Part shown: one piece after another, positions 31,655-43,000 of the stretch
How the letters are laid out: each line of letters starts with the position of its first letter
Position numbering within the stretch: position 1 is the first letter of the stretch
Assembly: GCA_037355855.1 (NCBI GenBank)
Contig: CM074759.1
Coordinates: forward strand, 1,240,001-1,304,000
Direction: 5' to 3'
DNA from: Pseudo-nitzschia pungens
Taxonomy: Eukaryota > Bacillariophyta > Bacillariophyceae > Bacillariales > Bacillariaceae
DNA: 64,000 nucleotides
Program-made: the position numbers and the translations under genes
The notes under the pieces: model-generated
What the model was told of the DNA's origin: nothing
Database searches by the model: none
Seen by the model: the letters and a program-made list of their open reading frames with translations, nothing else

Positions 31655-32469
31655 ATGAACACGCCGAGAACTATTCTGGATCAGAAACTCTCCTTGGCAC
31701 AACTGGTTGGAAGATCATCGTATCTTTTTACGATTGCTGCCTTTGCCGAGACCGACATACTCTATCTGCGTGCATTTGCGCTCTTTTCTTCTGCGCTGTC
31801 GTTGGGTTTTCAATGGTTGGGCGTCCCATCCCACAGAAATATCCCCTCTACTGGAGCGCTTTGCTGATGAACATCAATGGGTACAGGGCATCCTCTCTTT
31901 ACTTTGAGCGGAAGAAGGCGGATTACATGGGAGAAGATCTCGAGGAGATCTACCTCGCCGGTGATTTCGAACGGCGTGGATTCCATCGCGTCGAATTCCT
32001 CAAATTATTCGATAGCAATGGAGATTGCGCTCCTACAAAACATTACATAAATAAGAACGAAGTCCTGGTCATTGAAGATTCGGTCAATACAAAATTGTAC
32101 TACGTGATCGAAGGAAGGGCCTCGGTGCGGGTGCCGAAGCCAGACCGGCGAAAGGGGAAACAATTCCGACACGTGGCGTGGGTGGGCGAGAACGAATTCA
32201 TAGGAGAAATGAGCATGCTGGATGCGCTGGACAGGGATGCGCATTCCATCGAGCGAACGTCGGTCCGTGTCGTCGCCGGGGAGGGCGGAGTCACGGTGTA
32301 CGAGTGGGATTTGTTTCGGTTGCGAAAATTTATGTGGGAACGACAGAACCAGCAGGTCTCGAACGCACTGCAGGCGTATGTCTGTCACGACCTTCGACAA
32401 AAGTTGCGAAAGAATACCGATTCGATGGTTAGACGAAAAACGACCTCGTGTGCTGACGCAAAAGATTGA
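31655..32469 (+). CDS. Popeye-like cyclic-nucleotide-binding membrane protein (frameshift)
   Basis: The N-terminal part reads from ATG 31655 in one frame: membrane segments SSYLFTIAAFAETDILYLR and AFALFSSALSLGFQW. The rest continues in another frame to 32469: YWSALLMNINGYRAS, then a cyclic-nucleotide-binding fold with YYVIEGRASV and the cassette-like GENEFIGEMSMLDALD. Order and spacing resemble the Popeye/POPDC arrangement of membrane helices followed by a cAMP-binding domain. The two frames join if one base is missing near 31823-31827, in a GTCCCATCCCACAG tract. This is either a sequence error, a recent mutation or, less likely, -1 frameshifting. The cassette lacks the Arg of classical cAMP-binding domains; ligand binding is unproven. 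Confidence 0.65.
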
Positions 32470-32817
32470 TTCTTGTAATAGAACGCTTTCCCGTGAAAAC
32501 GGGGTATCGTCGATAACAGGTATAATGAAAGAAACTTTCATCTGGGATCGATCCATTGATTACCGAAAGAACTGTTCTCAACCAATCAAAGCAACCAGAT
32601 CAATACAAAACAATCTAAATGCCTTGAATCAGCCCAGATAATGTAATGATCAATCGCATTGCTATGCCATCCCCAATGTGACTGGGTTGCGTAGTTTCGA
32701 TGTCAAATTCTAAAGACCGATTTGGCACAAATTGTTAACGCAAGTATTCAATAGTGGATCAGTATAATGAAAGATGTATTTTTTTGTGACTGCCAATGGT
32801 ATTGATGCCAGTCCTAG

Positions 32818-33014
32818 ATGCCATTCCGATGGTCATTGATTTCAAACACAGTGATGGCACGTAACAACGACCCCGAAAATAATGCGACTAGTAATACCAG
32901 TACTGTAGTCGTTGGTTTCATATTACTACTTGAAAATACCAGATGTTTGAAGAGAGTGCAGGAATTACACGTAAGTTACTGTGGGATCAATCCGAAACAA
33001 AATGTGACTGTTTC
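32818..33014 (+). pseudogene. Possible leucine-rich-repeat fragment cut by element 2
   Basis: A short + frame includes LKRVQELHVSYCGI, which resembles one leucine-rich repeat. Retrotransposon 2 interrupts it at 33014. Without the element and one TSD copy, the frame would run on at 39295 for about 16 more codons to a stop near 39345. No start or further repeats are clear, so this may be a decayed gene end or chance. Confidence 0.25.
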
Positions 33015-33352
33015 TGTTGATTGGATAGGGATATCGATCGCGATAACTCTACCAAGTCTCAAAAAGCTATGTTTGAATGATGTACTCTATTGACTAGATT
33101 ATTCAAAAAGAATGAGAACTGATCTATTGATCCATGTTCTCCATCCTTTGTTACTATTGTCATTGATCAACTCCTCATGTCGCAGTTGGTCGCAGTTGGA
33201 TCTTTGATACAACAATGTCATCATTTGACCATCTGCTCATTACATTTTATGATTCTTCACATTAGATCACATTCAACTCATACGACATGTTCATACCATT
33301 CGTATGACCATACATTCGTTGCTCGTCGAATATTATTCCTCCATCTCCAACA
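33015..33352 (-). repeat. 3' LTR of retrotransposon 2
   Basis: 338 bp, same length as its partner. The single difference I see is C at 33277. Confidence 0.95.
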
Positions 33353-33376
33353 CACTCCTGTGGTTACGTAGACCAC

Positions 33377-36300
33377 TCACCCAACTGTACGGGTGTTCTC
33401 CGTGACCACATCATTGGGATTGGACCTTGCAGCCTTGGCCTGGTAGTACACCTGTTTGTAGTGACTGTAGTCATTTGGGGTAATGCCCATGATGGCGTTG
33501 CGGAACTTCTGGAACAACGACCCTTGCAACGGCTTGGTATAATAATCGGCGATCATCTCCTTGGTCGGGCAGTACTCGATGGTCACTTCCCCTTTGGCAA
33601 CCCGATCCGTTACGAAGAAATACCGTATATTGATATGTCGGGTGCGCTTTGTACTGGACGCTTTCCCGTTTCGCTCCAATCGCATCGAGCTCTCATTGTC
33701 TTGATAGAGAATGTTGTTAGCCCCGAGGACTGAGCCATGGTCGGCTTTGTCATCCGGAACCACGTTGTCCCGGACATGCTGACCCTGCGCAATCAGGAAG
33801 TATCTGGCCCAACAGATAAAATTCATGTTGTCATCCACTCCCACCACTTCGGCTTCCGTTGAGCTCTTGGTGTTGAGTTTCTGCTTGGTCGAGACAGACA
33901 TGACAGCTCCACGTCCGAGTGTCATCATTCCTCCGGAATGGCTCCGCATGTCGTCGTGGACCGCGAACGCTGCATCAACATACCATTTCACAGTACCTGT
34001 CTTGTCCCACCCCAAAACCAGCGGGAGGAACCGTGTTTCTTTTAGGTAGCTGAGAACCCTCTTTAACTTCTTTTCATCGTCAACATCAGGGCTCCTCACC
34101 CTGGTGCACAGATAGGCGATGGCAGTCTGGATATCCGGTCTAGCGCGTTTCGACGCAAACAGCAATTTTGCCACATACCGGTGAAACTGCTCTGCGCGTG
34201 GCTCCGACAATTTCTTGGCGTCCGGGTTGACTTTGAATAGATGGTCTGCGGCAGGGGTCACCGCCTCGCACCCGTTGAGCTCCTTCGGTAGGCCCTGCAG
34301 GATGTCCTCGATGTAGTCAAACATCGTAAACTTTACCTTTCCTTTGTCAGTGTAGTCAATGGTCATGCCCACATAGTCGTGAACCCTGCCCCGAGTCTCT
34401 GTCAGGGGACTGATCTGTCCAAACTCCTTATTCAAGTCTTCTATGATTCGGGACACGACCTCCGAATCGACGTGCGATATCTTGAGGTCATCGACATGCC
34501 AGACTATTGTGCATTGCTTGCCATCAATTATTTTGTTTACAGTGCACATGTCATATGGGTTCATTTCGAAACCCCACTCGAGCAGCTTGCCCGATAGCTT
34601 CTCCCAGAAGAGGAGTGCTGCTCTTACTGTTCCGTAGATGGCTTTCATCGCTTTCCCGTATAGCACCTTCTTGCCTTTATGATGAAGAAGTCTTGGCCGA
34701 TAGGTGCCTGGATCCACTCGACAAAGCAATTCAGCCATTGTTCCATCTAGTTTGATATAGACATTTTCTCCCTCAGGCATGTCTGTTTGCAGGAAGGCCC
34801 CTGGTATGTCAACAGTGGCAACATCACGTTCCTCAATTGCATCAATTACACATGACAGCATCAGTGCATAAAGGGATACAGTTGGAGACGTTGAGTCTTC
34901 CTTTGATATGAACTCTCGCTGCGGTCTCCCATCGGCACATCCACGCCCCTTGATCTTTCCGGTGCGCTTGCGCTTCAGGAACATCAAATACTGCAGGGCT
35001 TGCTGCACCACCTCCTTAGTGATCTCCTTGGGCTCCAGCACGCGTATGACGCCTCTGTCATGTAGTTGTTGCAGTTCCTTGAGAACGGCGTCCACTCCTT
35101 GTTCACCGAAGATCTTTATCCCTTGATTGACTCCGTACTGCTTGGTTACTTGTGATGCATCCAAGTTGTTGTAGTGTCCTATAGCACTGGCAACAAGCAT
35201 CACTCGCTCGTTCTGAGTGGCAAGTAGATTAACAGCATTCCGATACCCTGCGGTGAAGAACGACCGCTCGTGATAAGTGGATTGATATCCGTCCTGGGCT
35301 CCGAACTTGTTGTGTGTTCTTGCCACCCTAGGACGCAGGCTTGGTGGTTCATAAGCCGGCTCGCTGGGTGCAGGTCCTGGCTCGTCGTCCTCCGTGGTTG
35401 CCCCTTCGGTACTTTCTTCGGTGTCTTCGATGCCGTCCACTCCTGCTTCGCTCGGGTTGTCCACTCCTGCTTCGTTGAGGTTTTCAGGTGTACCGACTGT
35501 AGCTGTGTCGAAGTCCGTTTCAGTGGAGTCGGCGAGCGCCTGCTCCTCTTCTATCATCCCGGAAAGCTCGCTATCATTGTCGTCTGCATCGGCGTCTGGA
35601 CGGTATGTTCCGTCGGAGGCATTATCATCGGCGAGGGATCCCCCATCGTCTATGTCCATAATGGTCGACAGGCCCTTGCGATCGCCGAAAAGTAGGCCCT
35701 CTGGCATCTCCTGATTGTTGGCGATATCTTCAAGTTTTCGGGTGATGGTTGTTGGCATAGGCAGAGGTGTTCCTCGCTGACGGTGGATCCGATGCCCCGT
35801 GTTCACATCGAAAGCATAGAACCCCCCGGTTAGTTGTCCCGTTGGTCGCAGATACACCGCATCCGTCGTTCTCGGGTTCATTGAGTTGTCAGTTTGTTCG
35901 TGGTGCACCTGTAGGTACTGGAGGAATTGGAACTTCCCATCTCGAACTGCGTCGCATGGGATGCCAGTCATTAGTTCTCGAGTCGACATTGTCTCGGACA
36001 CACCGGTTGTTCGACAGTTGAGCCAAAAGGTTGATGCATACACCAACTCTATGAGGCATCGTTTTGGTAGTCTACGGACTGGGACATGGTTGATGATGCA
36101 TCGTACGTTCTCCTTCAAGGTTCTGTTGCTGCGTTCGATCGTTGGTTCATGCTGCCCTGCTGGTACGCAGTGTACTGATATGGGGTCTGGTAGGGATATG
36201 AGATCATTACTAAGACAGTGGAATTGGTTGTCGGCGTGGAGCTGGGTTACCTTGAATCCCCGGCTCGCATACTGACCAACGACTGCTTTGACATGTTTGA

Positions 36301-38851
36301 GTAGTGTGTTGAGCTTCATGTCGGTGATTGCCACTGCTGTCCTGAACTTGAGATGTCTGGAGATTGTTACCAGGAACATTATCCCATTCACTGTAATAAT
36401 ATCCACGAATAGTGTCACGTTACCATAGCGCTTGAGGATATTCTCTGGTACAGGGGATATGTCCTCATGGACGTGGTGTGCTTGCTTGCGTACACTGGTG
36501 CCTTTTATGATGCTTGCATGTTTGCCGTAGATCTCATCCATGATGGCCACATCCCTTCGTGACACTGGGCAGTTCTTGATAAGATTGTTGTCGATCATTT
36601 TGATGAACGCTTCTTTCGTTGGGAATCCCAACGCTTCCTGTAGATCCCTGGCTTTCTTCGCGCGGCGGCGGTCCAAGTCAGAAAATGATTGTTCTTTCGT
36701 GAGGACAGTGTCCATTGCTAGTATATTGCCAGGTTGGTTGGTCATATCACAATAGTACAAGTTGCAGTTGGATCGCTGAAACTTGCGTGCGGGCGCGTTC
36801 GGTCTATGGACATAGATCGCGTTGTCCACAGCGGTGTCCATGGTTACTCGATACTGATCAGATACGAGGGCAAGTGAGAGCACGTTGGCTATTCCTTTTG
36901 GGTAGAACCATACGTCTCCGAAGCCGGGTAAGGTTGCTTGCATGTTTGTTCTGGTCGTTCCTGAGTTGCAGTGGATTGTCATGTATTGTCGATTTTCTGC
37001 CTCTCGAATGTTTGTTACCAGTTCTCGGTTTACAATCAGATTGATCGACGACTCGCTGTCCAGGAGTATCCAGTTTGGGTTAATGGTCGAGTGGTTTGTC
37101 TGCTGTGCAAGGAGTTGCTTGACTGCACTTGTGTATTCGAACTTCGTTTCTGATTCGCGCGCTCTTGCTTCTCGTTCGTGCAGCGTACGGCTTGGTTCGT
37201 TTGCGTTGTTCTCCTGATAGCTCCAAAAAGATTTCGAAGAATCAAAAGATTTCGAAGAATCATGGTCACTCCTGGAGTGATTGGGAGACGACGGATATGG
37301 CCAAGTGTCGATGTCAATAATATCATTAGCAGCGACGGAAGAGTCGTCATCGCTGCTGTCCGCGGGATCAAAGCGAGGGATGAGCCCGGGGAGAGAGTCA
37401 GGCACCGTGGACGTGTCGACCGACGAAGCGTCGGAGCCAGTGTCCACCGATCCTGCGGTAACAAACAGATACGACGCAGAGCGGGACCGGTTGACGGTGT
37501 CGTAAGACGGGCGCCCAAGTTGGAAGAATTGGTGACACTCGTTGCCGAAATCATCGCCATTGGTGACTGCGGTGACAAGAAGTTGGCGATTGGTTGGATC
37601 ATTGGCGAAAGACGAGGGCTTGCTGGCGCTGGCGGCCTGAGCAAACGCTGCCGTGTCGAGTGACTTGGTATCACCAGGACCGCGATTGCTTTGGCGAGAG
37701 CGCCCGCTGGACCCGGATTGTCCACCGGATCCGGTGGATGGGGCGCCATTCCCTCCGCGTCGGTTCGAGGTGCGCTTTGTGGCCTTGAACGCGTTAAGCA
37801 TGTCGAGTGCTGACGCCGGGGTGGCCGGGTATTGATCACTCGCCAAAGTATAGTTGTTCCCTAAGGTGTGCTTCAGCGACGCCGATGACGAGTCATCGTC
37901 GCTTCCTTCCACAATAATGGTGGCGAGGAATCGCTGTTCCATCACCCGATCGATGGACTTGTCGATCCCAACTGGGGATGCGAGATAGTCATCGTAGTTC
38001 GAGTACTTGGCACTGTAGATCGAGTTAATACCGACCTCGTAGTCGAACAGGGCCTTGCAGATAACCGCACCACCAAGTGACTTGACGACTTCATAGTTCT
38101 CCTTGATGGTCTTGACGTAGAGCGCGGGCTCCATACCACGCTGCTGAGTGCATATGAGCTTTCGGAGTGCCCGCAAGAGATTGGTTGGTGGATGAACCTT
38201 GGTGCGGCTGGACTGGTAGCACATGGTGCGAAGGAGCTTGAGCAGTTGAATGACACATTTGGAGGATGAGATCTCCTTCCAATCGGCGTGCCCTTTGATC
38301 TTTGCCTTCATGCCTTCGTCCACCTGGCCAAGAGTAACCCTGTACATCTTTTCCATGTCGCGGTGGTACTCGATCCACTCCTCGGCCTTGATCTTGAGTT
38401 CTTCCTTGTACATGTCCATGAGCACCTCCTTGAGCTCAGTGTCCTCTTCCTCGACGATGTTTCCTTTGTCGTCCTGCTTGGTGGTCGTATAGTCTACCTT
38501 GCATACCTTGGTGGGTGTGAAGTCTTTTCTGGTGTACCTCTTCATGTTCTCGATGGACGTTCCAACCTTTGGAACGTACTTGGAACCACCCATGGTCTGG
38601 AGTCGTTCCCAGAGTTCAGCAAACGCCTTTGGTCCTGCGTCCTCAGCAATGAGGATACCTTTGAGCTCATTCTGATTGTGGCCAACAAACTTCTTGGATT
38701 CCGGTCGCTTTGTGGTCGATCCATTAGTATTGGATCCGGGCTTTTTCGAAGTGATGGCGCTGGAGGAGGTGGCGTTGCCGGTAGTACGGCCCCCTTGCTG
38801 GGGGCTTGTAGTGGACTTGTTGTAGTCCGTAGTAGTGGGTTTAAGTTCCAT
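33377..38851 (-). CDS. gag-pol: Gag-Pol polyprotein of retrotransposon 2
   Basis: 1824 aa from ATG 38851 (MELKPTTTDYNK); the open frame extends 47 codons further upstream to 38992, but that reaches into the LTR. Gag comes first (QNELKGILIAEDAG, LQTMGGSKYVPKVG), with a Gly/Ser/Arg-rich stretch and no CCHC knuckle. The protease motif NPNWILLDSESS lies near 37045-37085. The integrase core has Asp in LFVDIITVNG, Asp in LHADNQF and Glu in PTIERSNRT. The reverse transcriptase has HVDD in place of the usual YVDD (near 34490-34510), with the upstream block TVDIPGAFLQTDMPEG. RNase H has VDAAFAVHDD, STEAEVVG and YQDNESS. The stop lies 24 bp from the LTR. Gag and Pol are one frame with no shift, so relative dosage must be set by processing or another route. 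Confidence 0.95.
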   Translation of the reverse strand: MELKPTTTDYNKSTTSPQQGGRTTGNATSSSAITSKKPGSNTNGSTTKRPESKKFVGHNQNELKGILIAEDAGPKAFAELWERLQTMGGSKYVPKVGTSIENMKRYTRKDFTPTKVCKVDYTTTKQDDKGNIVEEEDTELKEVLMDMYKEELKIKAEEWIEYHRDMEKMYRVTLGQVDEGMKAKIKGHADWKEISSSKCVIQLLKLLRTMCYQSSRTKVHPPTNLLRALRKLICTQQRGMEPALYVKTIKENYEVVKSLGGAVICKALFDYEVGINSIYSAKYSNYDDYLASPVGIDKSIDRVMEQRFLATIIVEGSDDDSSSASLKHTLGNNYTLASDQYPATPASALDMLNAFKATKRTSNRRGGNGAPSTGSGGQSGSSGRSRQSNRGPGDTKSLDTAAFAQAASASKPSSFANDPTNRQLLVTAVTNGDDFGNECHQFFQLGRPSYDTVNRSRSASYLFVTAGSVDTGSDASSVDTSTVPDSLPGLIPRFDPADSSDDDSSVAANDIIDIDTWPYPSSPNHSRSDHDSSKSFDSSKSFWSYQENNANEPSRTLHEREARARESETKFEYTSAVKQLLAQQTNHSTINPNWILLDSESSINLIVNRELVTNIREAENRQYMTIHCNSGTTRTNMQATLPGFGDVWFYPKGIANVLSLALVSDQYRVTMDTAVDNAIYVHRPNAPARKFQRSNCNLYYCDMTNQPGNILAMDTVLTKEQSFSDLDRRRAKKARDLQEALGFPTKEAFIKMIDNNLIKNCPVSRRDVAIMDEIYGKHASIIKGTSVRKQAHHVHEDISPVPENILKRYGNVTLFVDIITVNGIMFLVTISRHLKFRTAVAITDMKLNTLLKHVKAVVGQYASRGFKVTQLHADNQFHCLSNDLISLPDPISVHCVPAGQHEPTIERSNRTLKENVRCIINHVPVRRLPKRCLIELVYASTFWLNCRTTGVSETMSTRELMTGIPCDAVRDGKFQFLQYLQVHHEQTDNSMNPRTTDAVYLRPTGQLTGGFYAFDVNTGHRIHRQRGTPLPMPTTITRKLEDIANNQEMPEGLLFGDRKGLSTIMDIDDGGSLADDNASDGTYRPDADADDNDSELSGMIEEEQALADSTETDFDTATVGTPENLNEAGVDNPSEAGVDGIEDTEESTEGATTEDDEPGPAPSEPAYEPPSLRPRVARTHNKFGAQDGYQSTYHERSFFTAGYRNAVNLLATQNERVMLVASAIGHYNNLDASQVTKQYGVNQGIKIFGEQGVDAVLKELQQLHDRGVIRVLEPKEITKEVVQQALQYLMFLKRKRTGKIKGRGCADGRPQREFISKEDSTSPTVSLYALMLSCVIDAIEERDVATVDIPGAFLQTDMPEGENVYIKLDGTMAELLCRVDPGTYRPRLLHHKGKKVLYGKAMKAIYGTVRAALLFWEKLSGKLLEWGFEMNPYDMCTVNKIIDGKQCTIVWHVDDLKISHVDSEVVSRIIEDLNKEFGQISPLTETRGRVHDYVGMTIDYTDKGKVKFTMFDYIEDILQGLPKELNGCEAVTPAADHLFKVNPDAKKLSEPRAEQFHRYVAKLLFASKRARPDIQTAIAYLCTRVRSPDVDDEKKLKRVLSYLKETRFLPLVLGWDKTGTVKWYVDAAFAVHDDMRSHSGGMMTLGRGAVMSVSTKQKLNTKSSTEAEVVGVDDNMNFICWARYFLIAQGQHVRDNVVPDDKADHGSVLGANNILYQDNESSMRLERNGKASSTKRTRHINIRYFFVTDRVAKGEVTIEYCPTKEMIADYYTKPLQGSLFQKFRNAIMGITPNDYSHYKQVYYQAKAARSNPNDVVTENTRTVG

Positions 38852-38951
38852 GTTGGTAGGTAGTTGAAGTGGTATCCTTGTCCGTAGACAGTACGTTGGC
38901 AGAGTACGGTATCCTTGACTGTACGCGCCAAATAGTTTTCTTTTTGAATAA

Positions 38952-39289
38952 TGTTGATTGGATAGGGATATCGATCGCGATAACTCTACCAAGTCTCAAA
39001 AAGCTATGTTTGAATGATGTACTCTATTGACTAGATTATTCAAAAAGAATGAGAACTGATCTATTGATCCATGTTCTCCATCCTTTGTTACTATTGTCAT
39101 TGATCAACTCCTCATGTCGCAGTTGGTCGCAGTTGGATCTTTGATACAACAATGTCATCATTTGACCATCTGCTCATTACATTTTATGATTCTTCACATT
39201 AGATCACATTCAAATCATACGACATGTTCATACCATTCGTATGACCATACATTCGTTGCTCGTCGAATATTATTCCTCCATCTCCAACA
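38952..39289 (-). repeat. 5' LTR of retrotransposon 2
   Basis: 338 bp; on the element's strand it starts TGTTGGAGATGG and ends CCAATCAACA. The inside flank (TTATTCAAAAAGAAAAC) is where a primer-binding site should be; I cannot match it to a tRNA end. Confidence 0.95.
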
Positions 39290-39429
39290 GTTTCGGGAGG
39301 CAAAGAGAAGAGCTTTGTTGATAGCGTAAGATTACTTGTCTCTTAAAAACAAAGAAAACAATGACCTACCGCAGTACTGGCGAAGAAAATATGTGACAGC
39401 TGTGTACTTTAACAAAATAATTCGTCATA

Positions 39430-39501
39430 GGTCCGCTCCGGGATTCGAACCCGGGACCTCCTGCACCCAAAGCAGGAATCATTCCCCTAGACCAAGCGGA
39501 C
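39430..39501 (-). tRNA. tRNA-Pro (TGG)
   Basis: On the minus strand the acceptor stem GTCCGCT pairs perfectly with AGCGGAC; the D arm contains TGGTCTAGGGGAATGA. The anticodon arm CCTGC/GCAGG holds loop TTTGGGT, giving anticodon TGG. The T arm is CCGGGTTCGAATCCCGG. The discriminator is C (39430), and a T run follows about 13 nt downstream. It sits between two related retrotransposons, 140 bp from one and 191 bp from the other. Confidence 0.96.
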
Positions 39502-39692
39502 AATCTGCTTCTCTGCCTCAGATCGTACGCATTCTCTATATATTCTCTCTTATTGAATTAGATGCGATTTCACTCCATCCCACCCAAACTTCCCAAGCCC
39601 ATTCCGCGTTTTTTCCACTCATTTTCGATCATTCCAAATTCCTACCGTATGTTATCTGTTGGCACGACCAAACGCTTACCGGTAAAATTAGT

Positions 39693-39960
39693 TGTTGAGA
39701 ATCATGTTGAGAATCATACGAGTCGAATCGTCTGCCATGCGTACGTTCACGAAAATAGAATTATTAGTAATGTGGTAAACTGCACCAGAACGCTAACAAA
39801 AGGGCAAGCACCACAACGTTAACAAAAGGGCAAGCATGCTGCTCAGCAGAGCAGGTGTCTTACACTTTGAAAATTATCTAGTTTATGAAGTTTATCCAAT
39901 TTTCTTCTTGAGACTGGACAAGCCTGTTGTTTAATTGACACATTGCTTGTTCCTTCAACA
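39693..39960 (+). repeat. 5' LTR of retrotransposon 3
   Basis: 268 bp if it ends at the CAACA before TAATTTTCAAAGTG. It begins with a direct repeat of TGTTGAGAATCA and has a second internal repeat, AACAAAAGGGCAAGCA, twice near 39795 and 39821. The first 211 bp are identical to the 3' copy; the last 57 bp (39904-39960) are missing there. Confidence 0.85.
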
Positions 39961-40077
39961 TAATTTTCAAAGTGCGCTCGAAAGTCAGCATCTCTACTAT
40001 AGGACTGCTGCCAGTTATATCCATACCAAGGAATCGATATCACTGCACCGGACGACCAAGGTCGTGACATCGTCACC

Positions 40078-43000
40078 ATGGACGACTCGAAAACCCAAAA
40101 TGGGATACCAGGCAATGAAGCCAACACCAGTAACAATAGCCGTCAAGGCGGCAATACTAACTCAAACAAAAGAACGAAATCAAAGACCGAAGGAAAGCAG
40201 GCACCAGCATTCACCGGTGATGACCAAAACGAAATGAAAGGCATCATCATGAAAGGAGATGCTTTGGCACAAGATTATAAAGCATTCAAGCGACGACTAC
40301 AAACACTTGGTGGTTCAAAATACGTACCAGAAGTGGGGCTATCGATCAAGCACATGAAGGTGATAACCCGAACAGAATTTGCCCCAACACCTGTAGACGA
40401 AAGTGAATGGATGGACAAAGTAAAGTCAGAAGATGGAAAAGAAACAATGGAGGAAAATCCAGCCAAAAAGGCAATCGCACAACAAATGTATCAAGAGGAG
40501 CTCAAGCAGAAGGTCAAGGAATACAGCGTATACCGACAAGACATGAAGAAGATCTACGCCATAGCCGTGGGGCAAATCGACGATGAAATGATGGACAAAC
40601 TCGAAGGACACGACGACTGGGAATCTGTCGACACAAAGCAATGCATCGTGGGCCTACTCACCATTCTACGCAAGATCTGCTATCAGGGAAGCAAAACCAA
40701 GGTACACGGTGAAACCAACCTGTTACGAGCACTACGGAAGCTACTCTGCACCCGACAACGAGCAAACAACGCAACCGAGTTCGGAAAGTCAGTGACTGAC
40801 GCATACGAAGTGGTTAAATCGCTCGGAGGGTCACTAGTCATGAAGGGCTTTGTAATTGCATACCTTGAACAAGAACCACTCATAATCGACAAAACCGCAA
40901 TCACCACCTATGACACTTACCTTACACTCACGGAAGGAACCCGAAAGGAAGTTGACCGGTTAGTTGAGCAGTCAATTCTCGCCACTCTAATGATCGAAGG
41001 GAGTGATGAGGATACAAGCAAGTTAAAAGAAACACTTGCCAATCAGTACAGTCTTGGAACAAACCAATACCCAAGGACTGTATCCCGGGCGATTGACATG
41101 CTACAACAGTTCCATAACACGCGAAAAGGAACGCGAGGCAAAGGGAAAGGCACAACCAACGGACGAGCAACCACGTCCAACAAATCAACCGGCTCGGACA
41201 AGGAATCAACCACGTTCGTGACGAAAGGTACCGCTACAACAGTCGCAAATGTAACTGAACCGAACAGAGACAACAACAATGATTCTCCACCGCAACCGCA
41301 ACAAGACTCCACAAAGACACCAGCAAACGCACCAACCAAATCAGGCACCAAGAAACTTACTAGTCGCCAAATGCTCATGGTCGCCGCTAACAGCGACGAA
41401 GATTTCGGGGACACCTACCATTCCTTCTTCCAGATGGGTGTTGTCCACAGCTCTACAAATAAAATTATGAGCTCTACCAACCCACACGCTCCAGTCCCCG
41501 AACCACGCCACACTCCTTCGCGTGGCGCCAACTTCACCGACAAAACCTGTCCAGTCGTACCGGACCCTCCCGGCGCGCACGACCGACCCAATGCCGACAC
41601 CGCCACATGTGCCCTAACCGTCGCATCATATGCCTCAACTGCCGAGTCGTCTGATGTTTCGTCTTTCAACACGCAGGCGCGTCTAATCCCACGAAGCTGC
41701 TCTTCCCACACAACTTCAACTGACAGTCACCGAAGCCTTTCCGACCACAATCCGGCTTTCCTCCCCTCTCCGGATCCACCTATTCCCCTTACCATATCCA
41801 TCCCTCCCACCTCAGACTACCCATTTGTCCCCATTCTTCCGGGAACTGCAGGAGTGGAGCTGGCGGAATCCACTATTCCTCCTACAACAACAGCGGACTC
41901 CCCCCATCATAATTTCAGTTCCCTACACTACTCAAACTCGATCTCTCCCATGCCGACCATGGCAAAGCCCAGGAGTGAGAGCGCCCATGTAACCAATGGA
42001 AAGCCCAGGAGTGGGGACACATCCTTCAGATACAACAAATCGATCGAACTCCTTCTGGCACAACCACGAGGAGGAGTAAACCCCAACTGGATACTCCTAG
42101 ACAGCGAATCTTCCGTTAATCTCATCTGTAACAGAAACATGGTAAGAAATATCAGGCCGGCAGAAGGTAAGCATAACATGATGACGATTCACTGCAATTC
42201 CGGAACCGCCACAACCAACCTAATTGCGGATTTACCTGGCTTTGGCGAGGTATGGTTCTACGAGGAAGGCATTGCTAATGTCCTGTCTCTTGCACGTGTG
42301 ACTGACCAATTCCGAGTTACAATGGACAGCGCCATGGACAATGCCCTACATGTTCACAAGAGCAATGGAGAAACTAGAAGGTTCGGTCGGTCGCCATGTA
42401 ACCTCTACTATTGCGACATGACGAAGGAAAGTGGAATACTCCTCGCAATCACCACCGTGGAAGGTCAAAAGAAATTGTACTCCGATCTGGATTGTCGGCG
42501 TGCAGAGAAAGCACGCAAATTACAAGAGCAATTATGGCTGCCAAACAGCAAGAGCCTCATCAAAATGATCGACAACAACCTAATTAAGAACTGCACAGTA
42601 ACACGTCGCGATGTCCAAATCATGAAGGATATCTACGGGGAACACAGTGGAATTATTAAAGGGAAAACAGTCCGACAGCAACCAGAACATGCACGAGAAG
42701 ACATCCTCCCGGTGCCTGACAAAATCCTGAACATCTATGGGAATGTGACACTATGTGTGGACATCATGTGGGTCAACGGCATTGCATTCTTCCACAGCAT
42801 CTCCCGGCACCTACGCATTAGATCGGCACGTGCCATTGGCGATACCAAGAAAGCAACAATTATCATTTGCATTGAGACTCTAGTGGGACAGTACGCAAGT
42901 CGAGGGTTCTCGGTGGTGGAAATTCGCGGGGACAATGACTTCGAATGTGCAAGAGATGACTTGCTACGCATGACGCCACCAATCCGATTAAGTTGTGTGG

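Larger units (their letters stand above)
33015..39289 (-). mobile_element. Copia-type LTR retrotransposon 2, apparently intact
   Basis: 6275 bp. It has 338-bp LTRs (33015-33352 and 38952-39289) with TGTTG...CAACA ends and the 5-bp target duplication GTTTC (33010-33014 and 39290-39294). The LTRs differ at one base (C at 33277, A at 39214). One uninterrupted gag-pol frame fills the interior. The purine-rich CACAGGAGTG next to the 3' LTR (33353-33362 on this strand) is shared with element 3 and is the likely polypurine tract. Features are those of a recently active copy. Confidence 0.96.
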
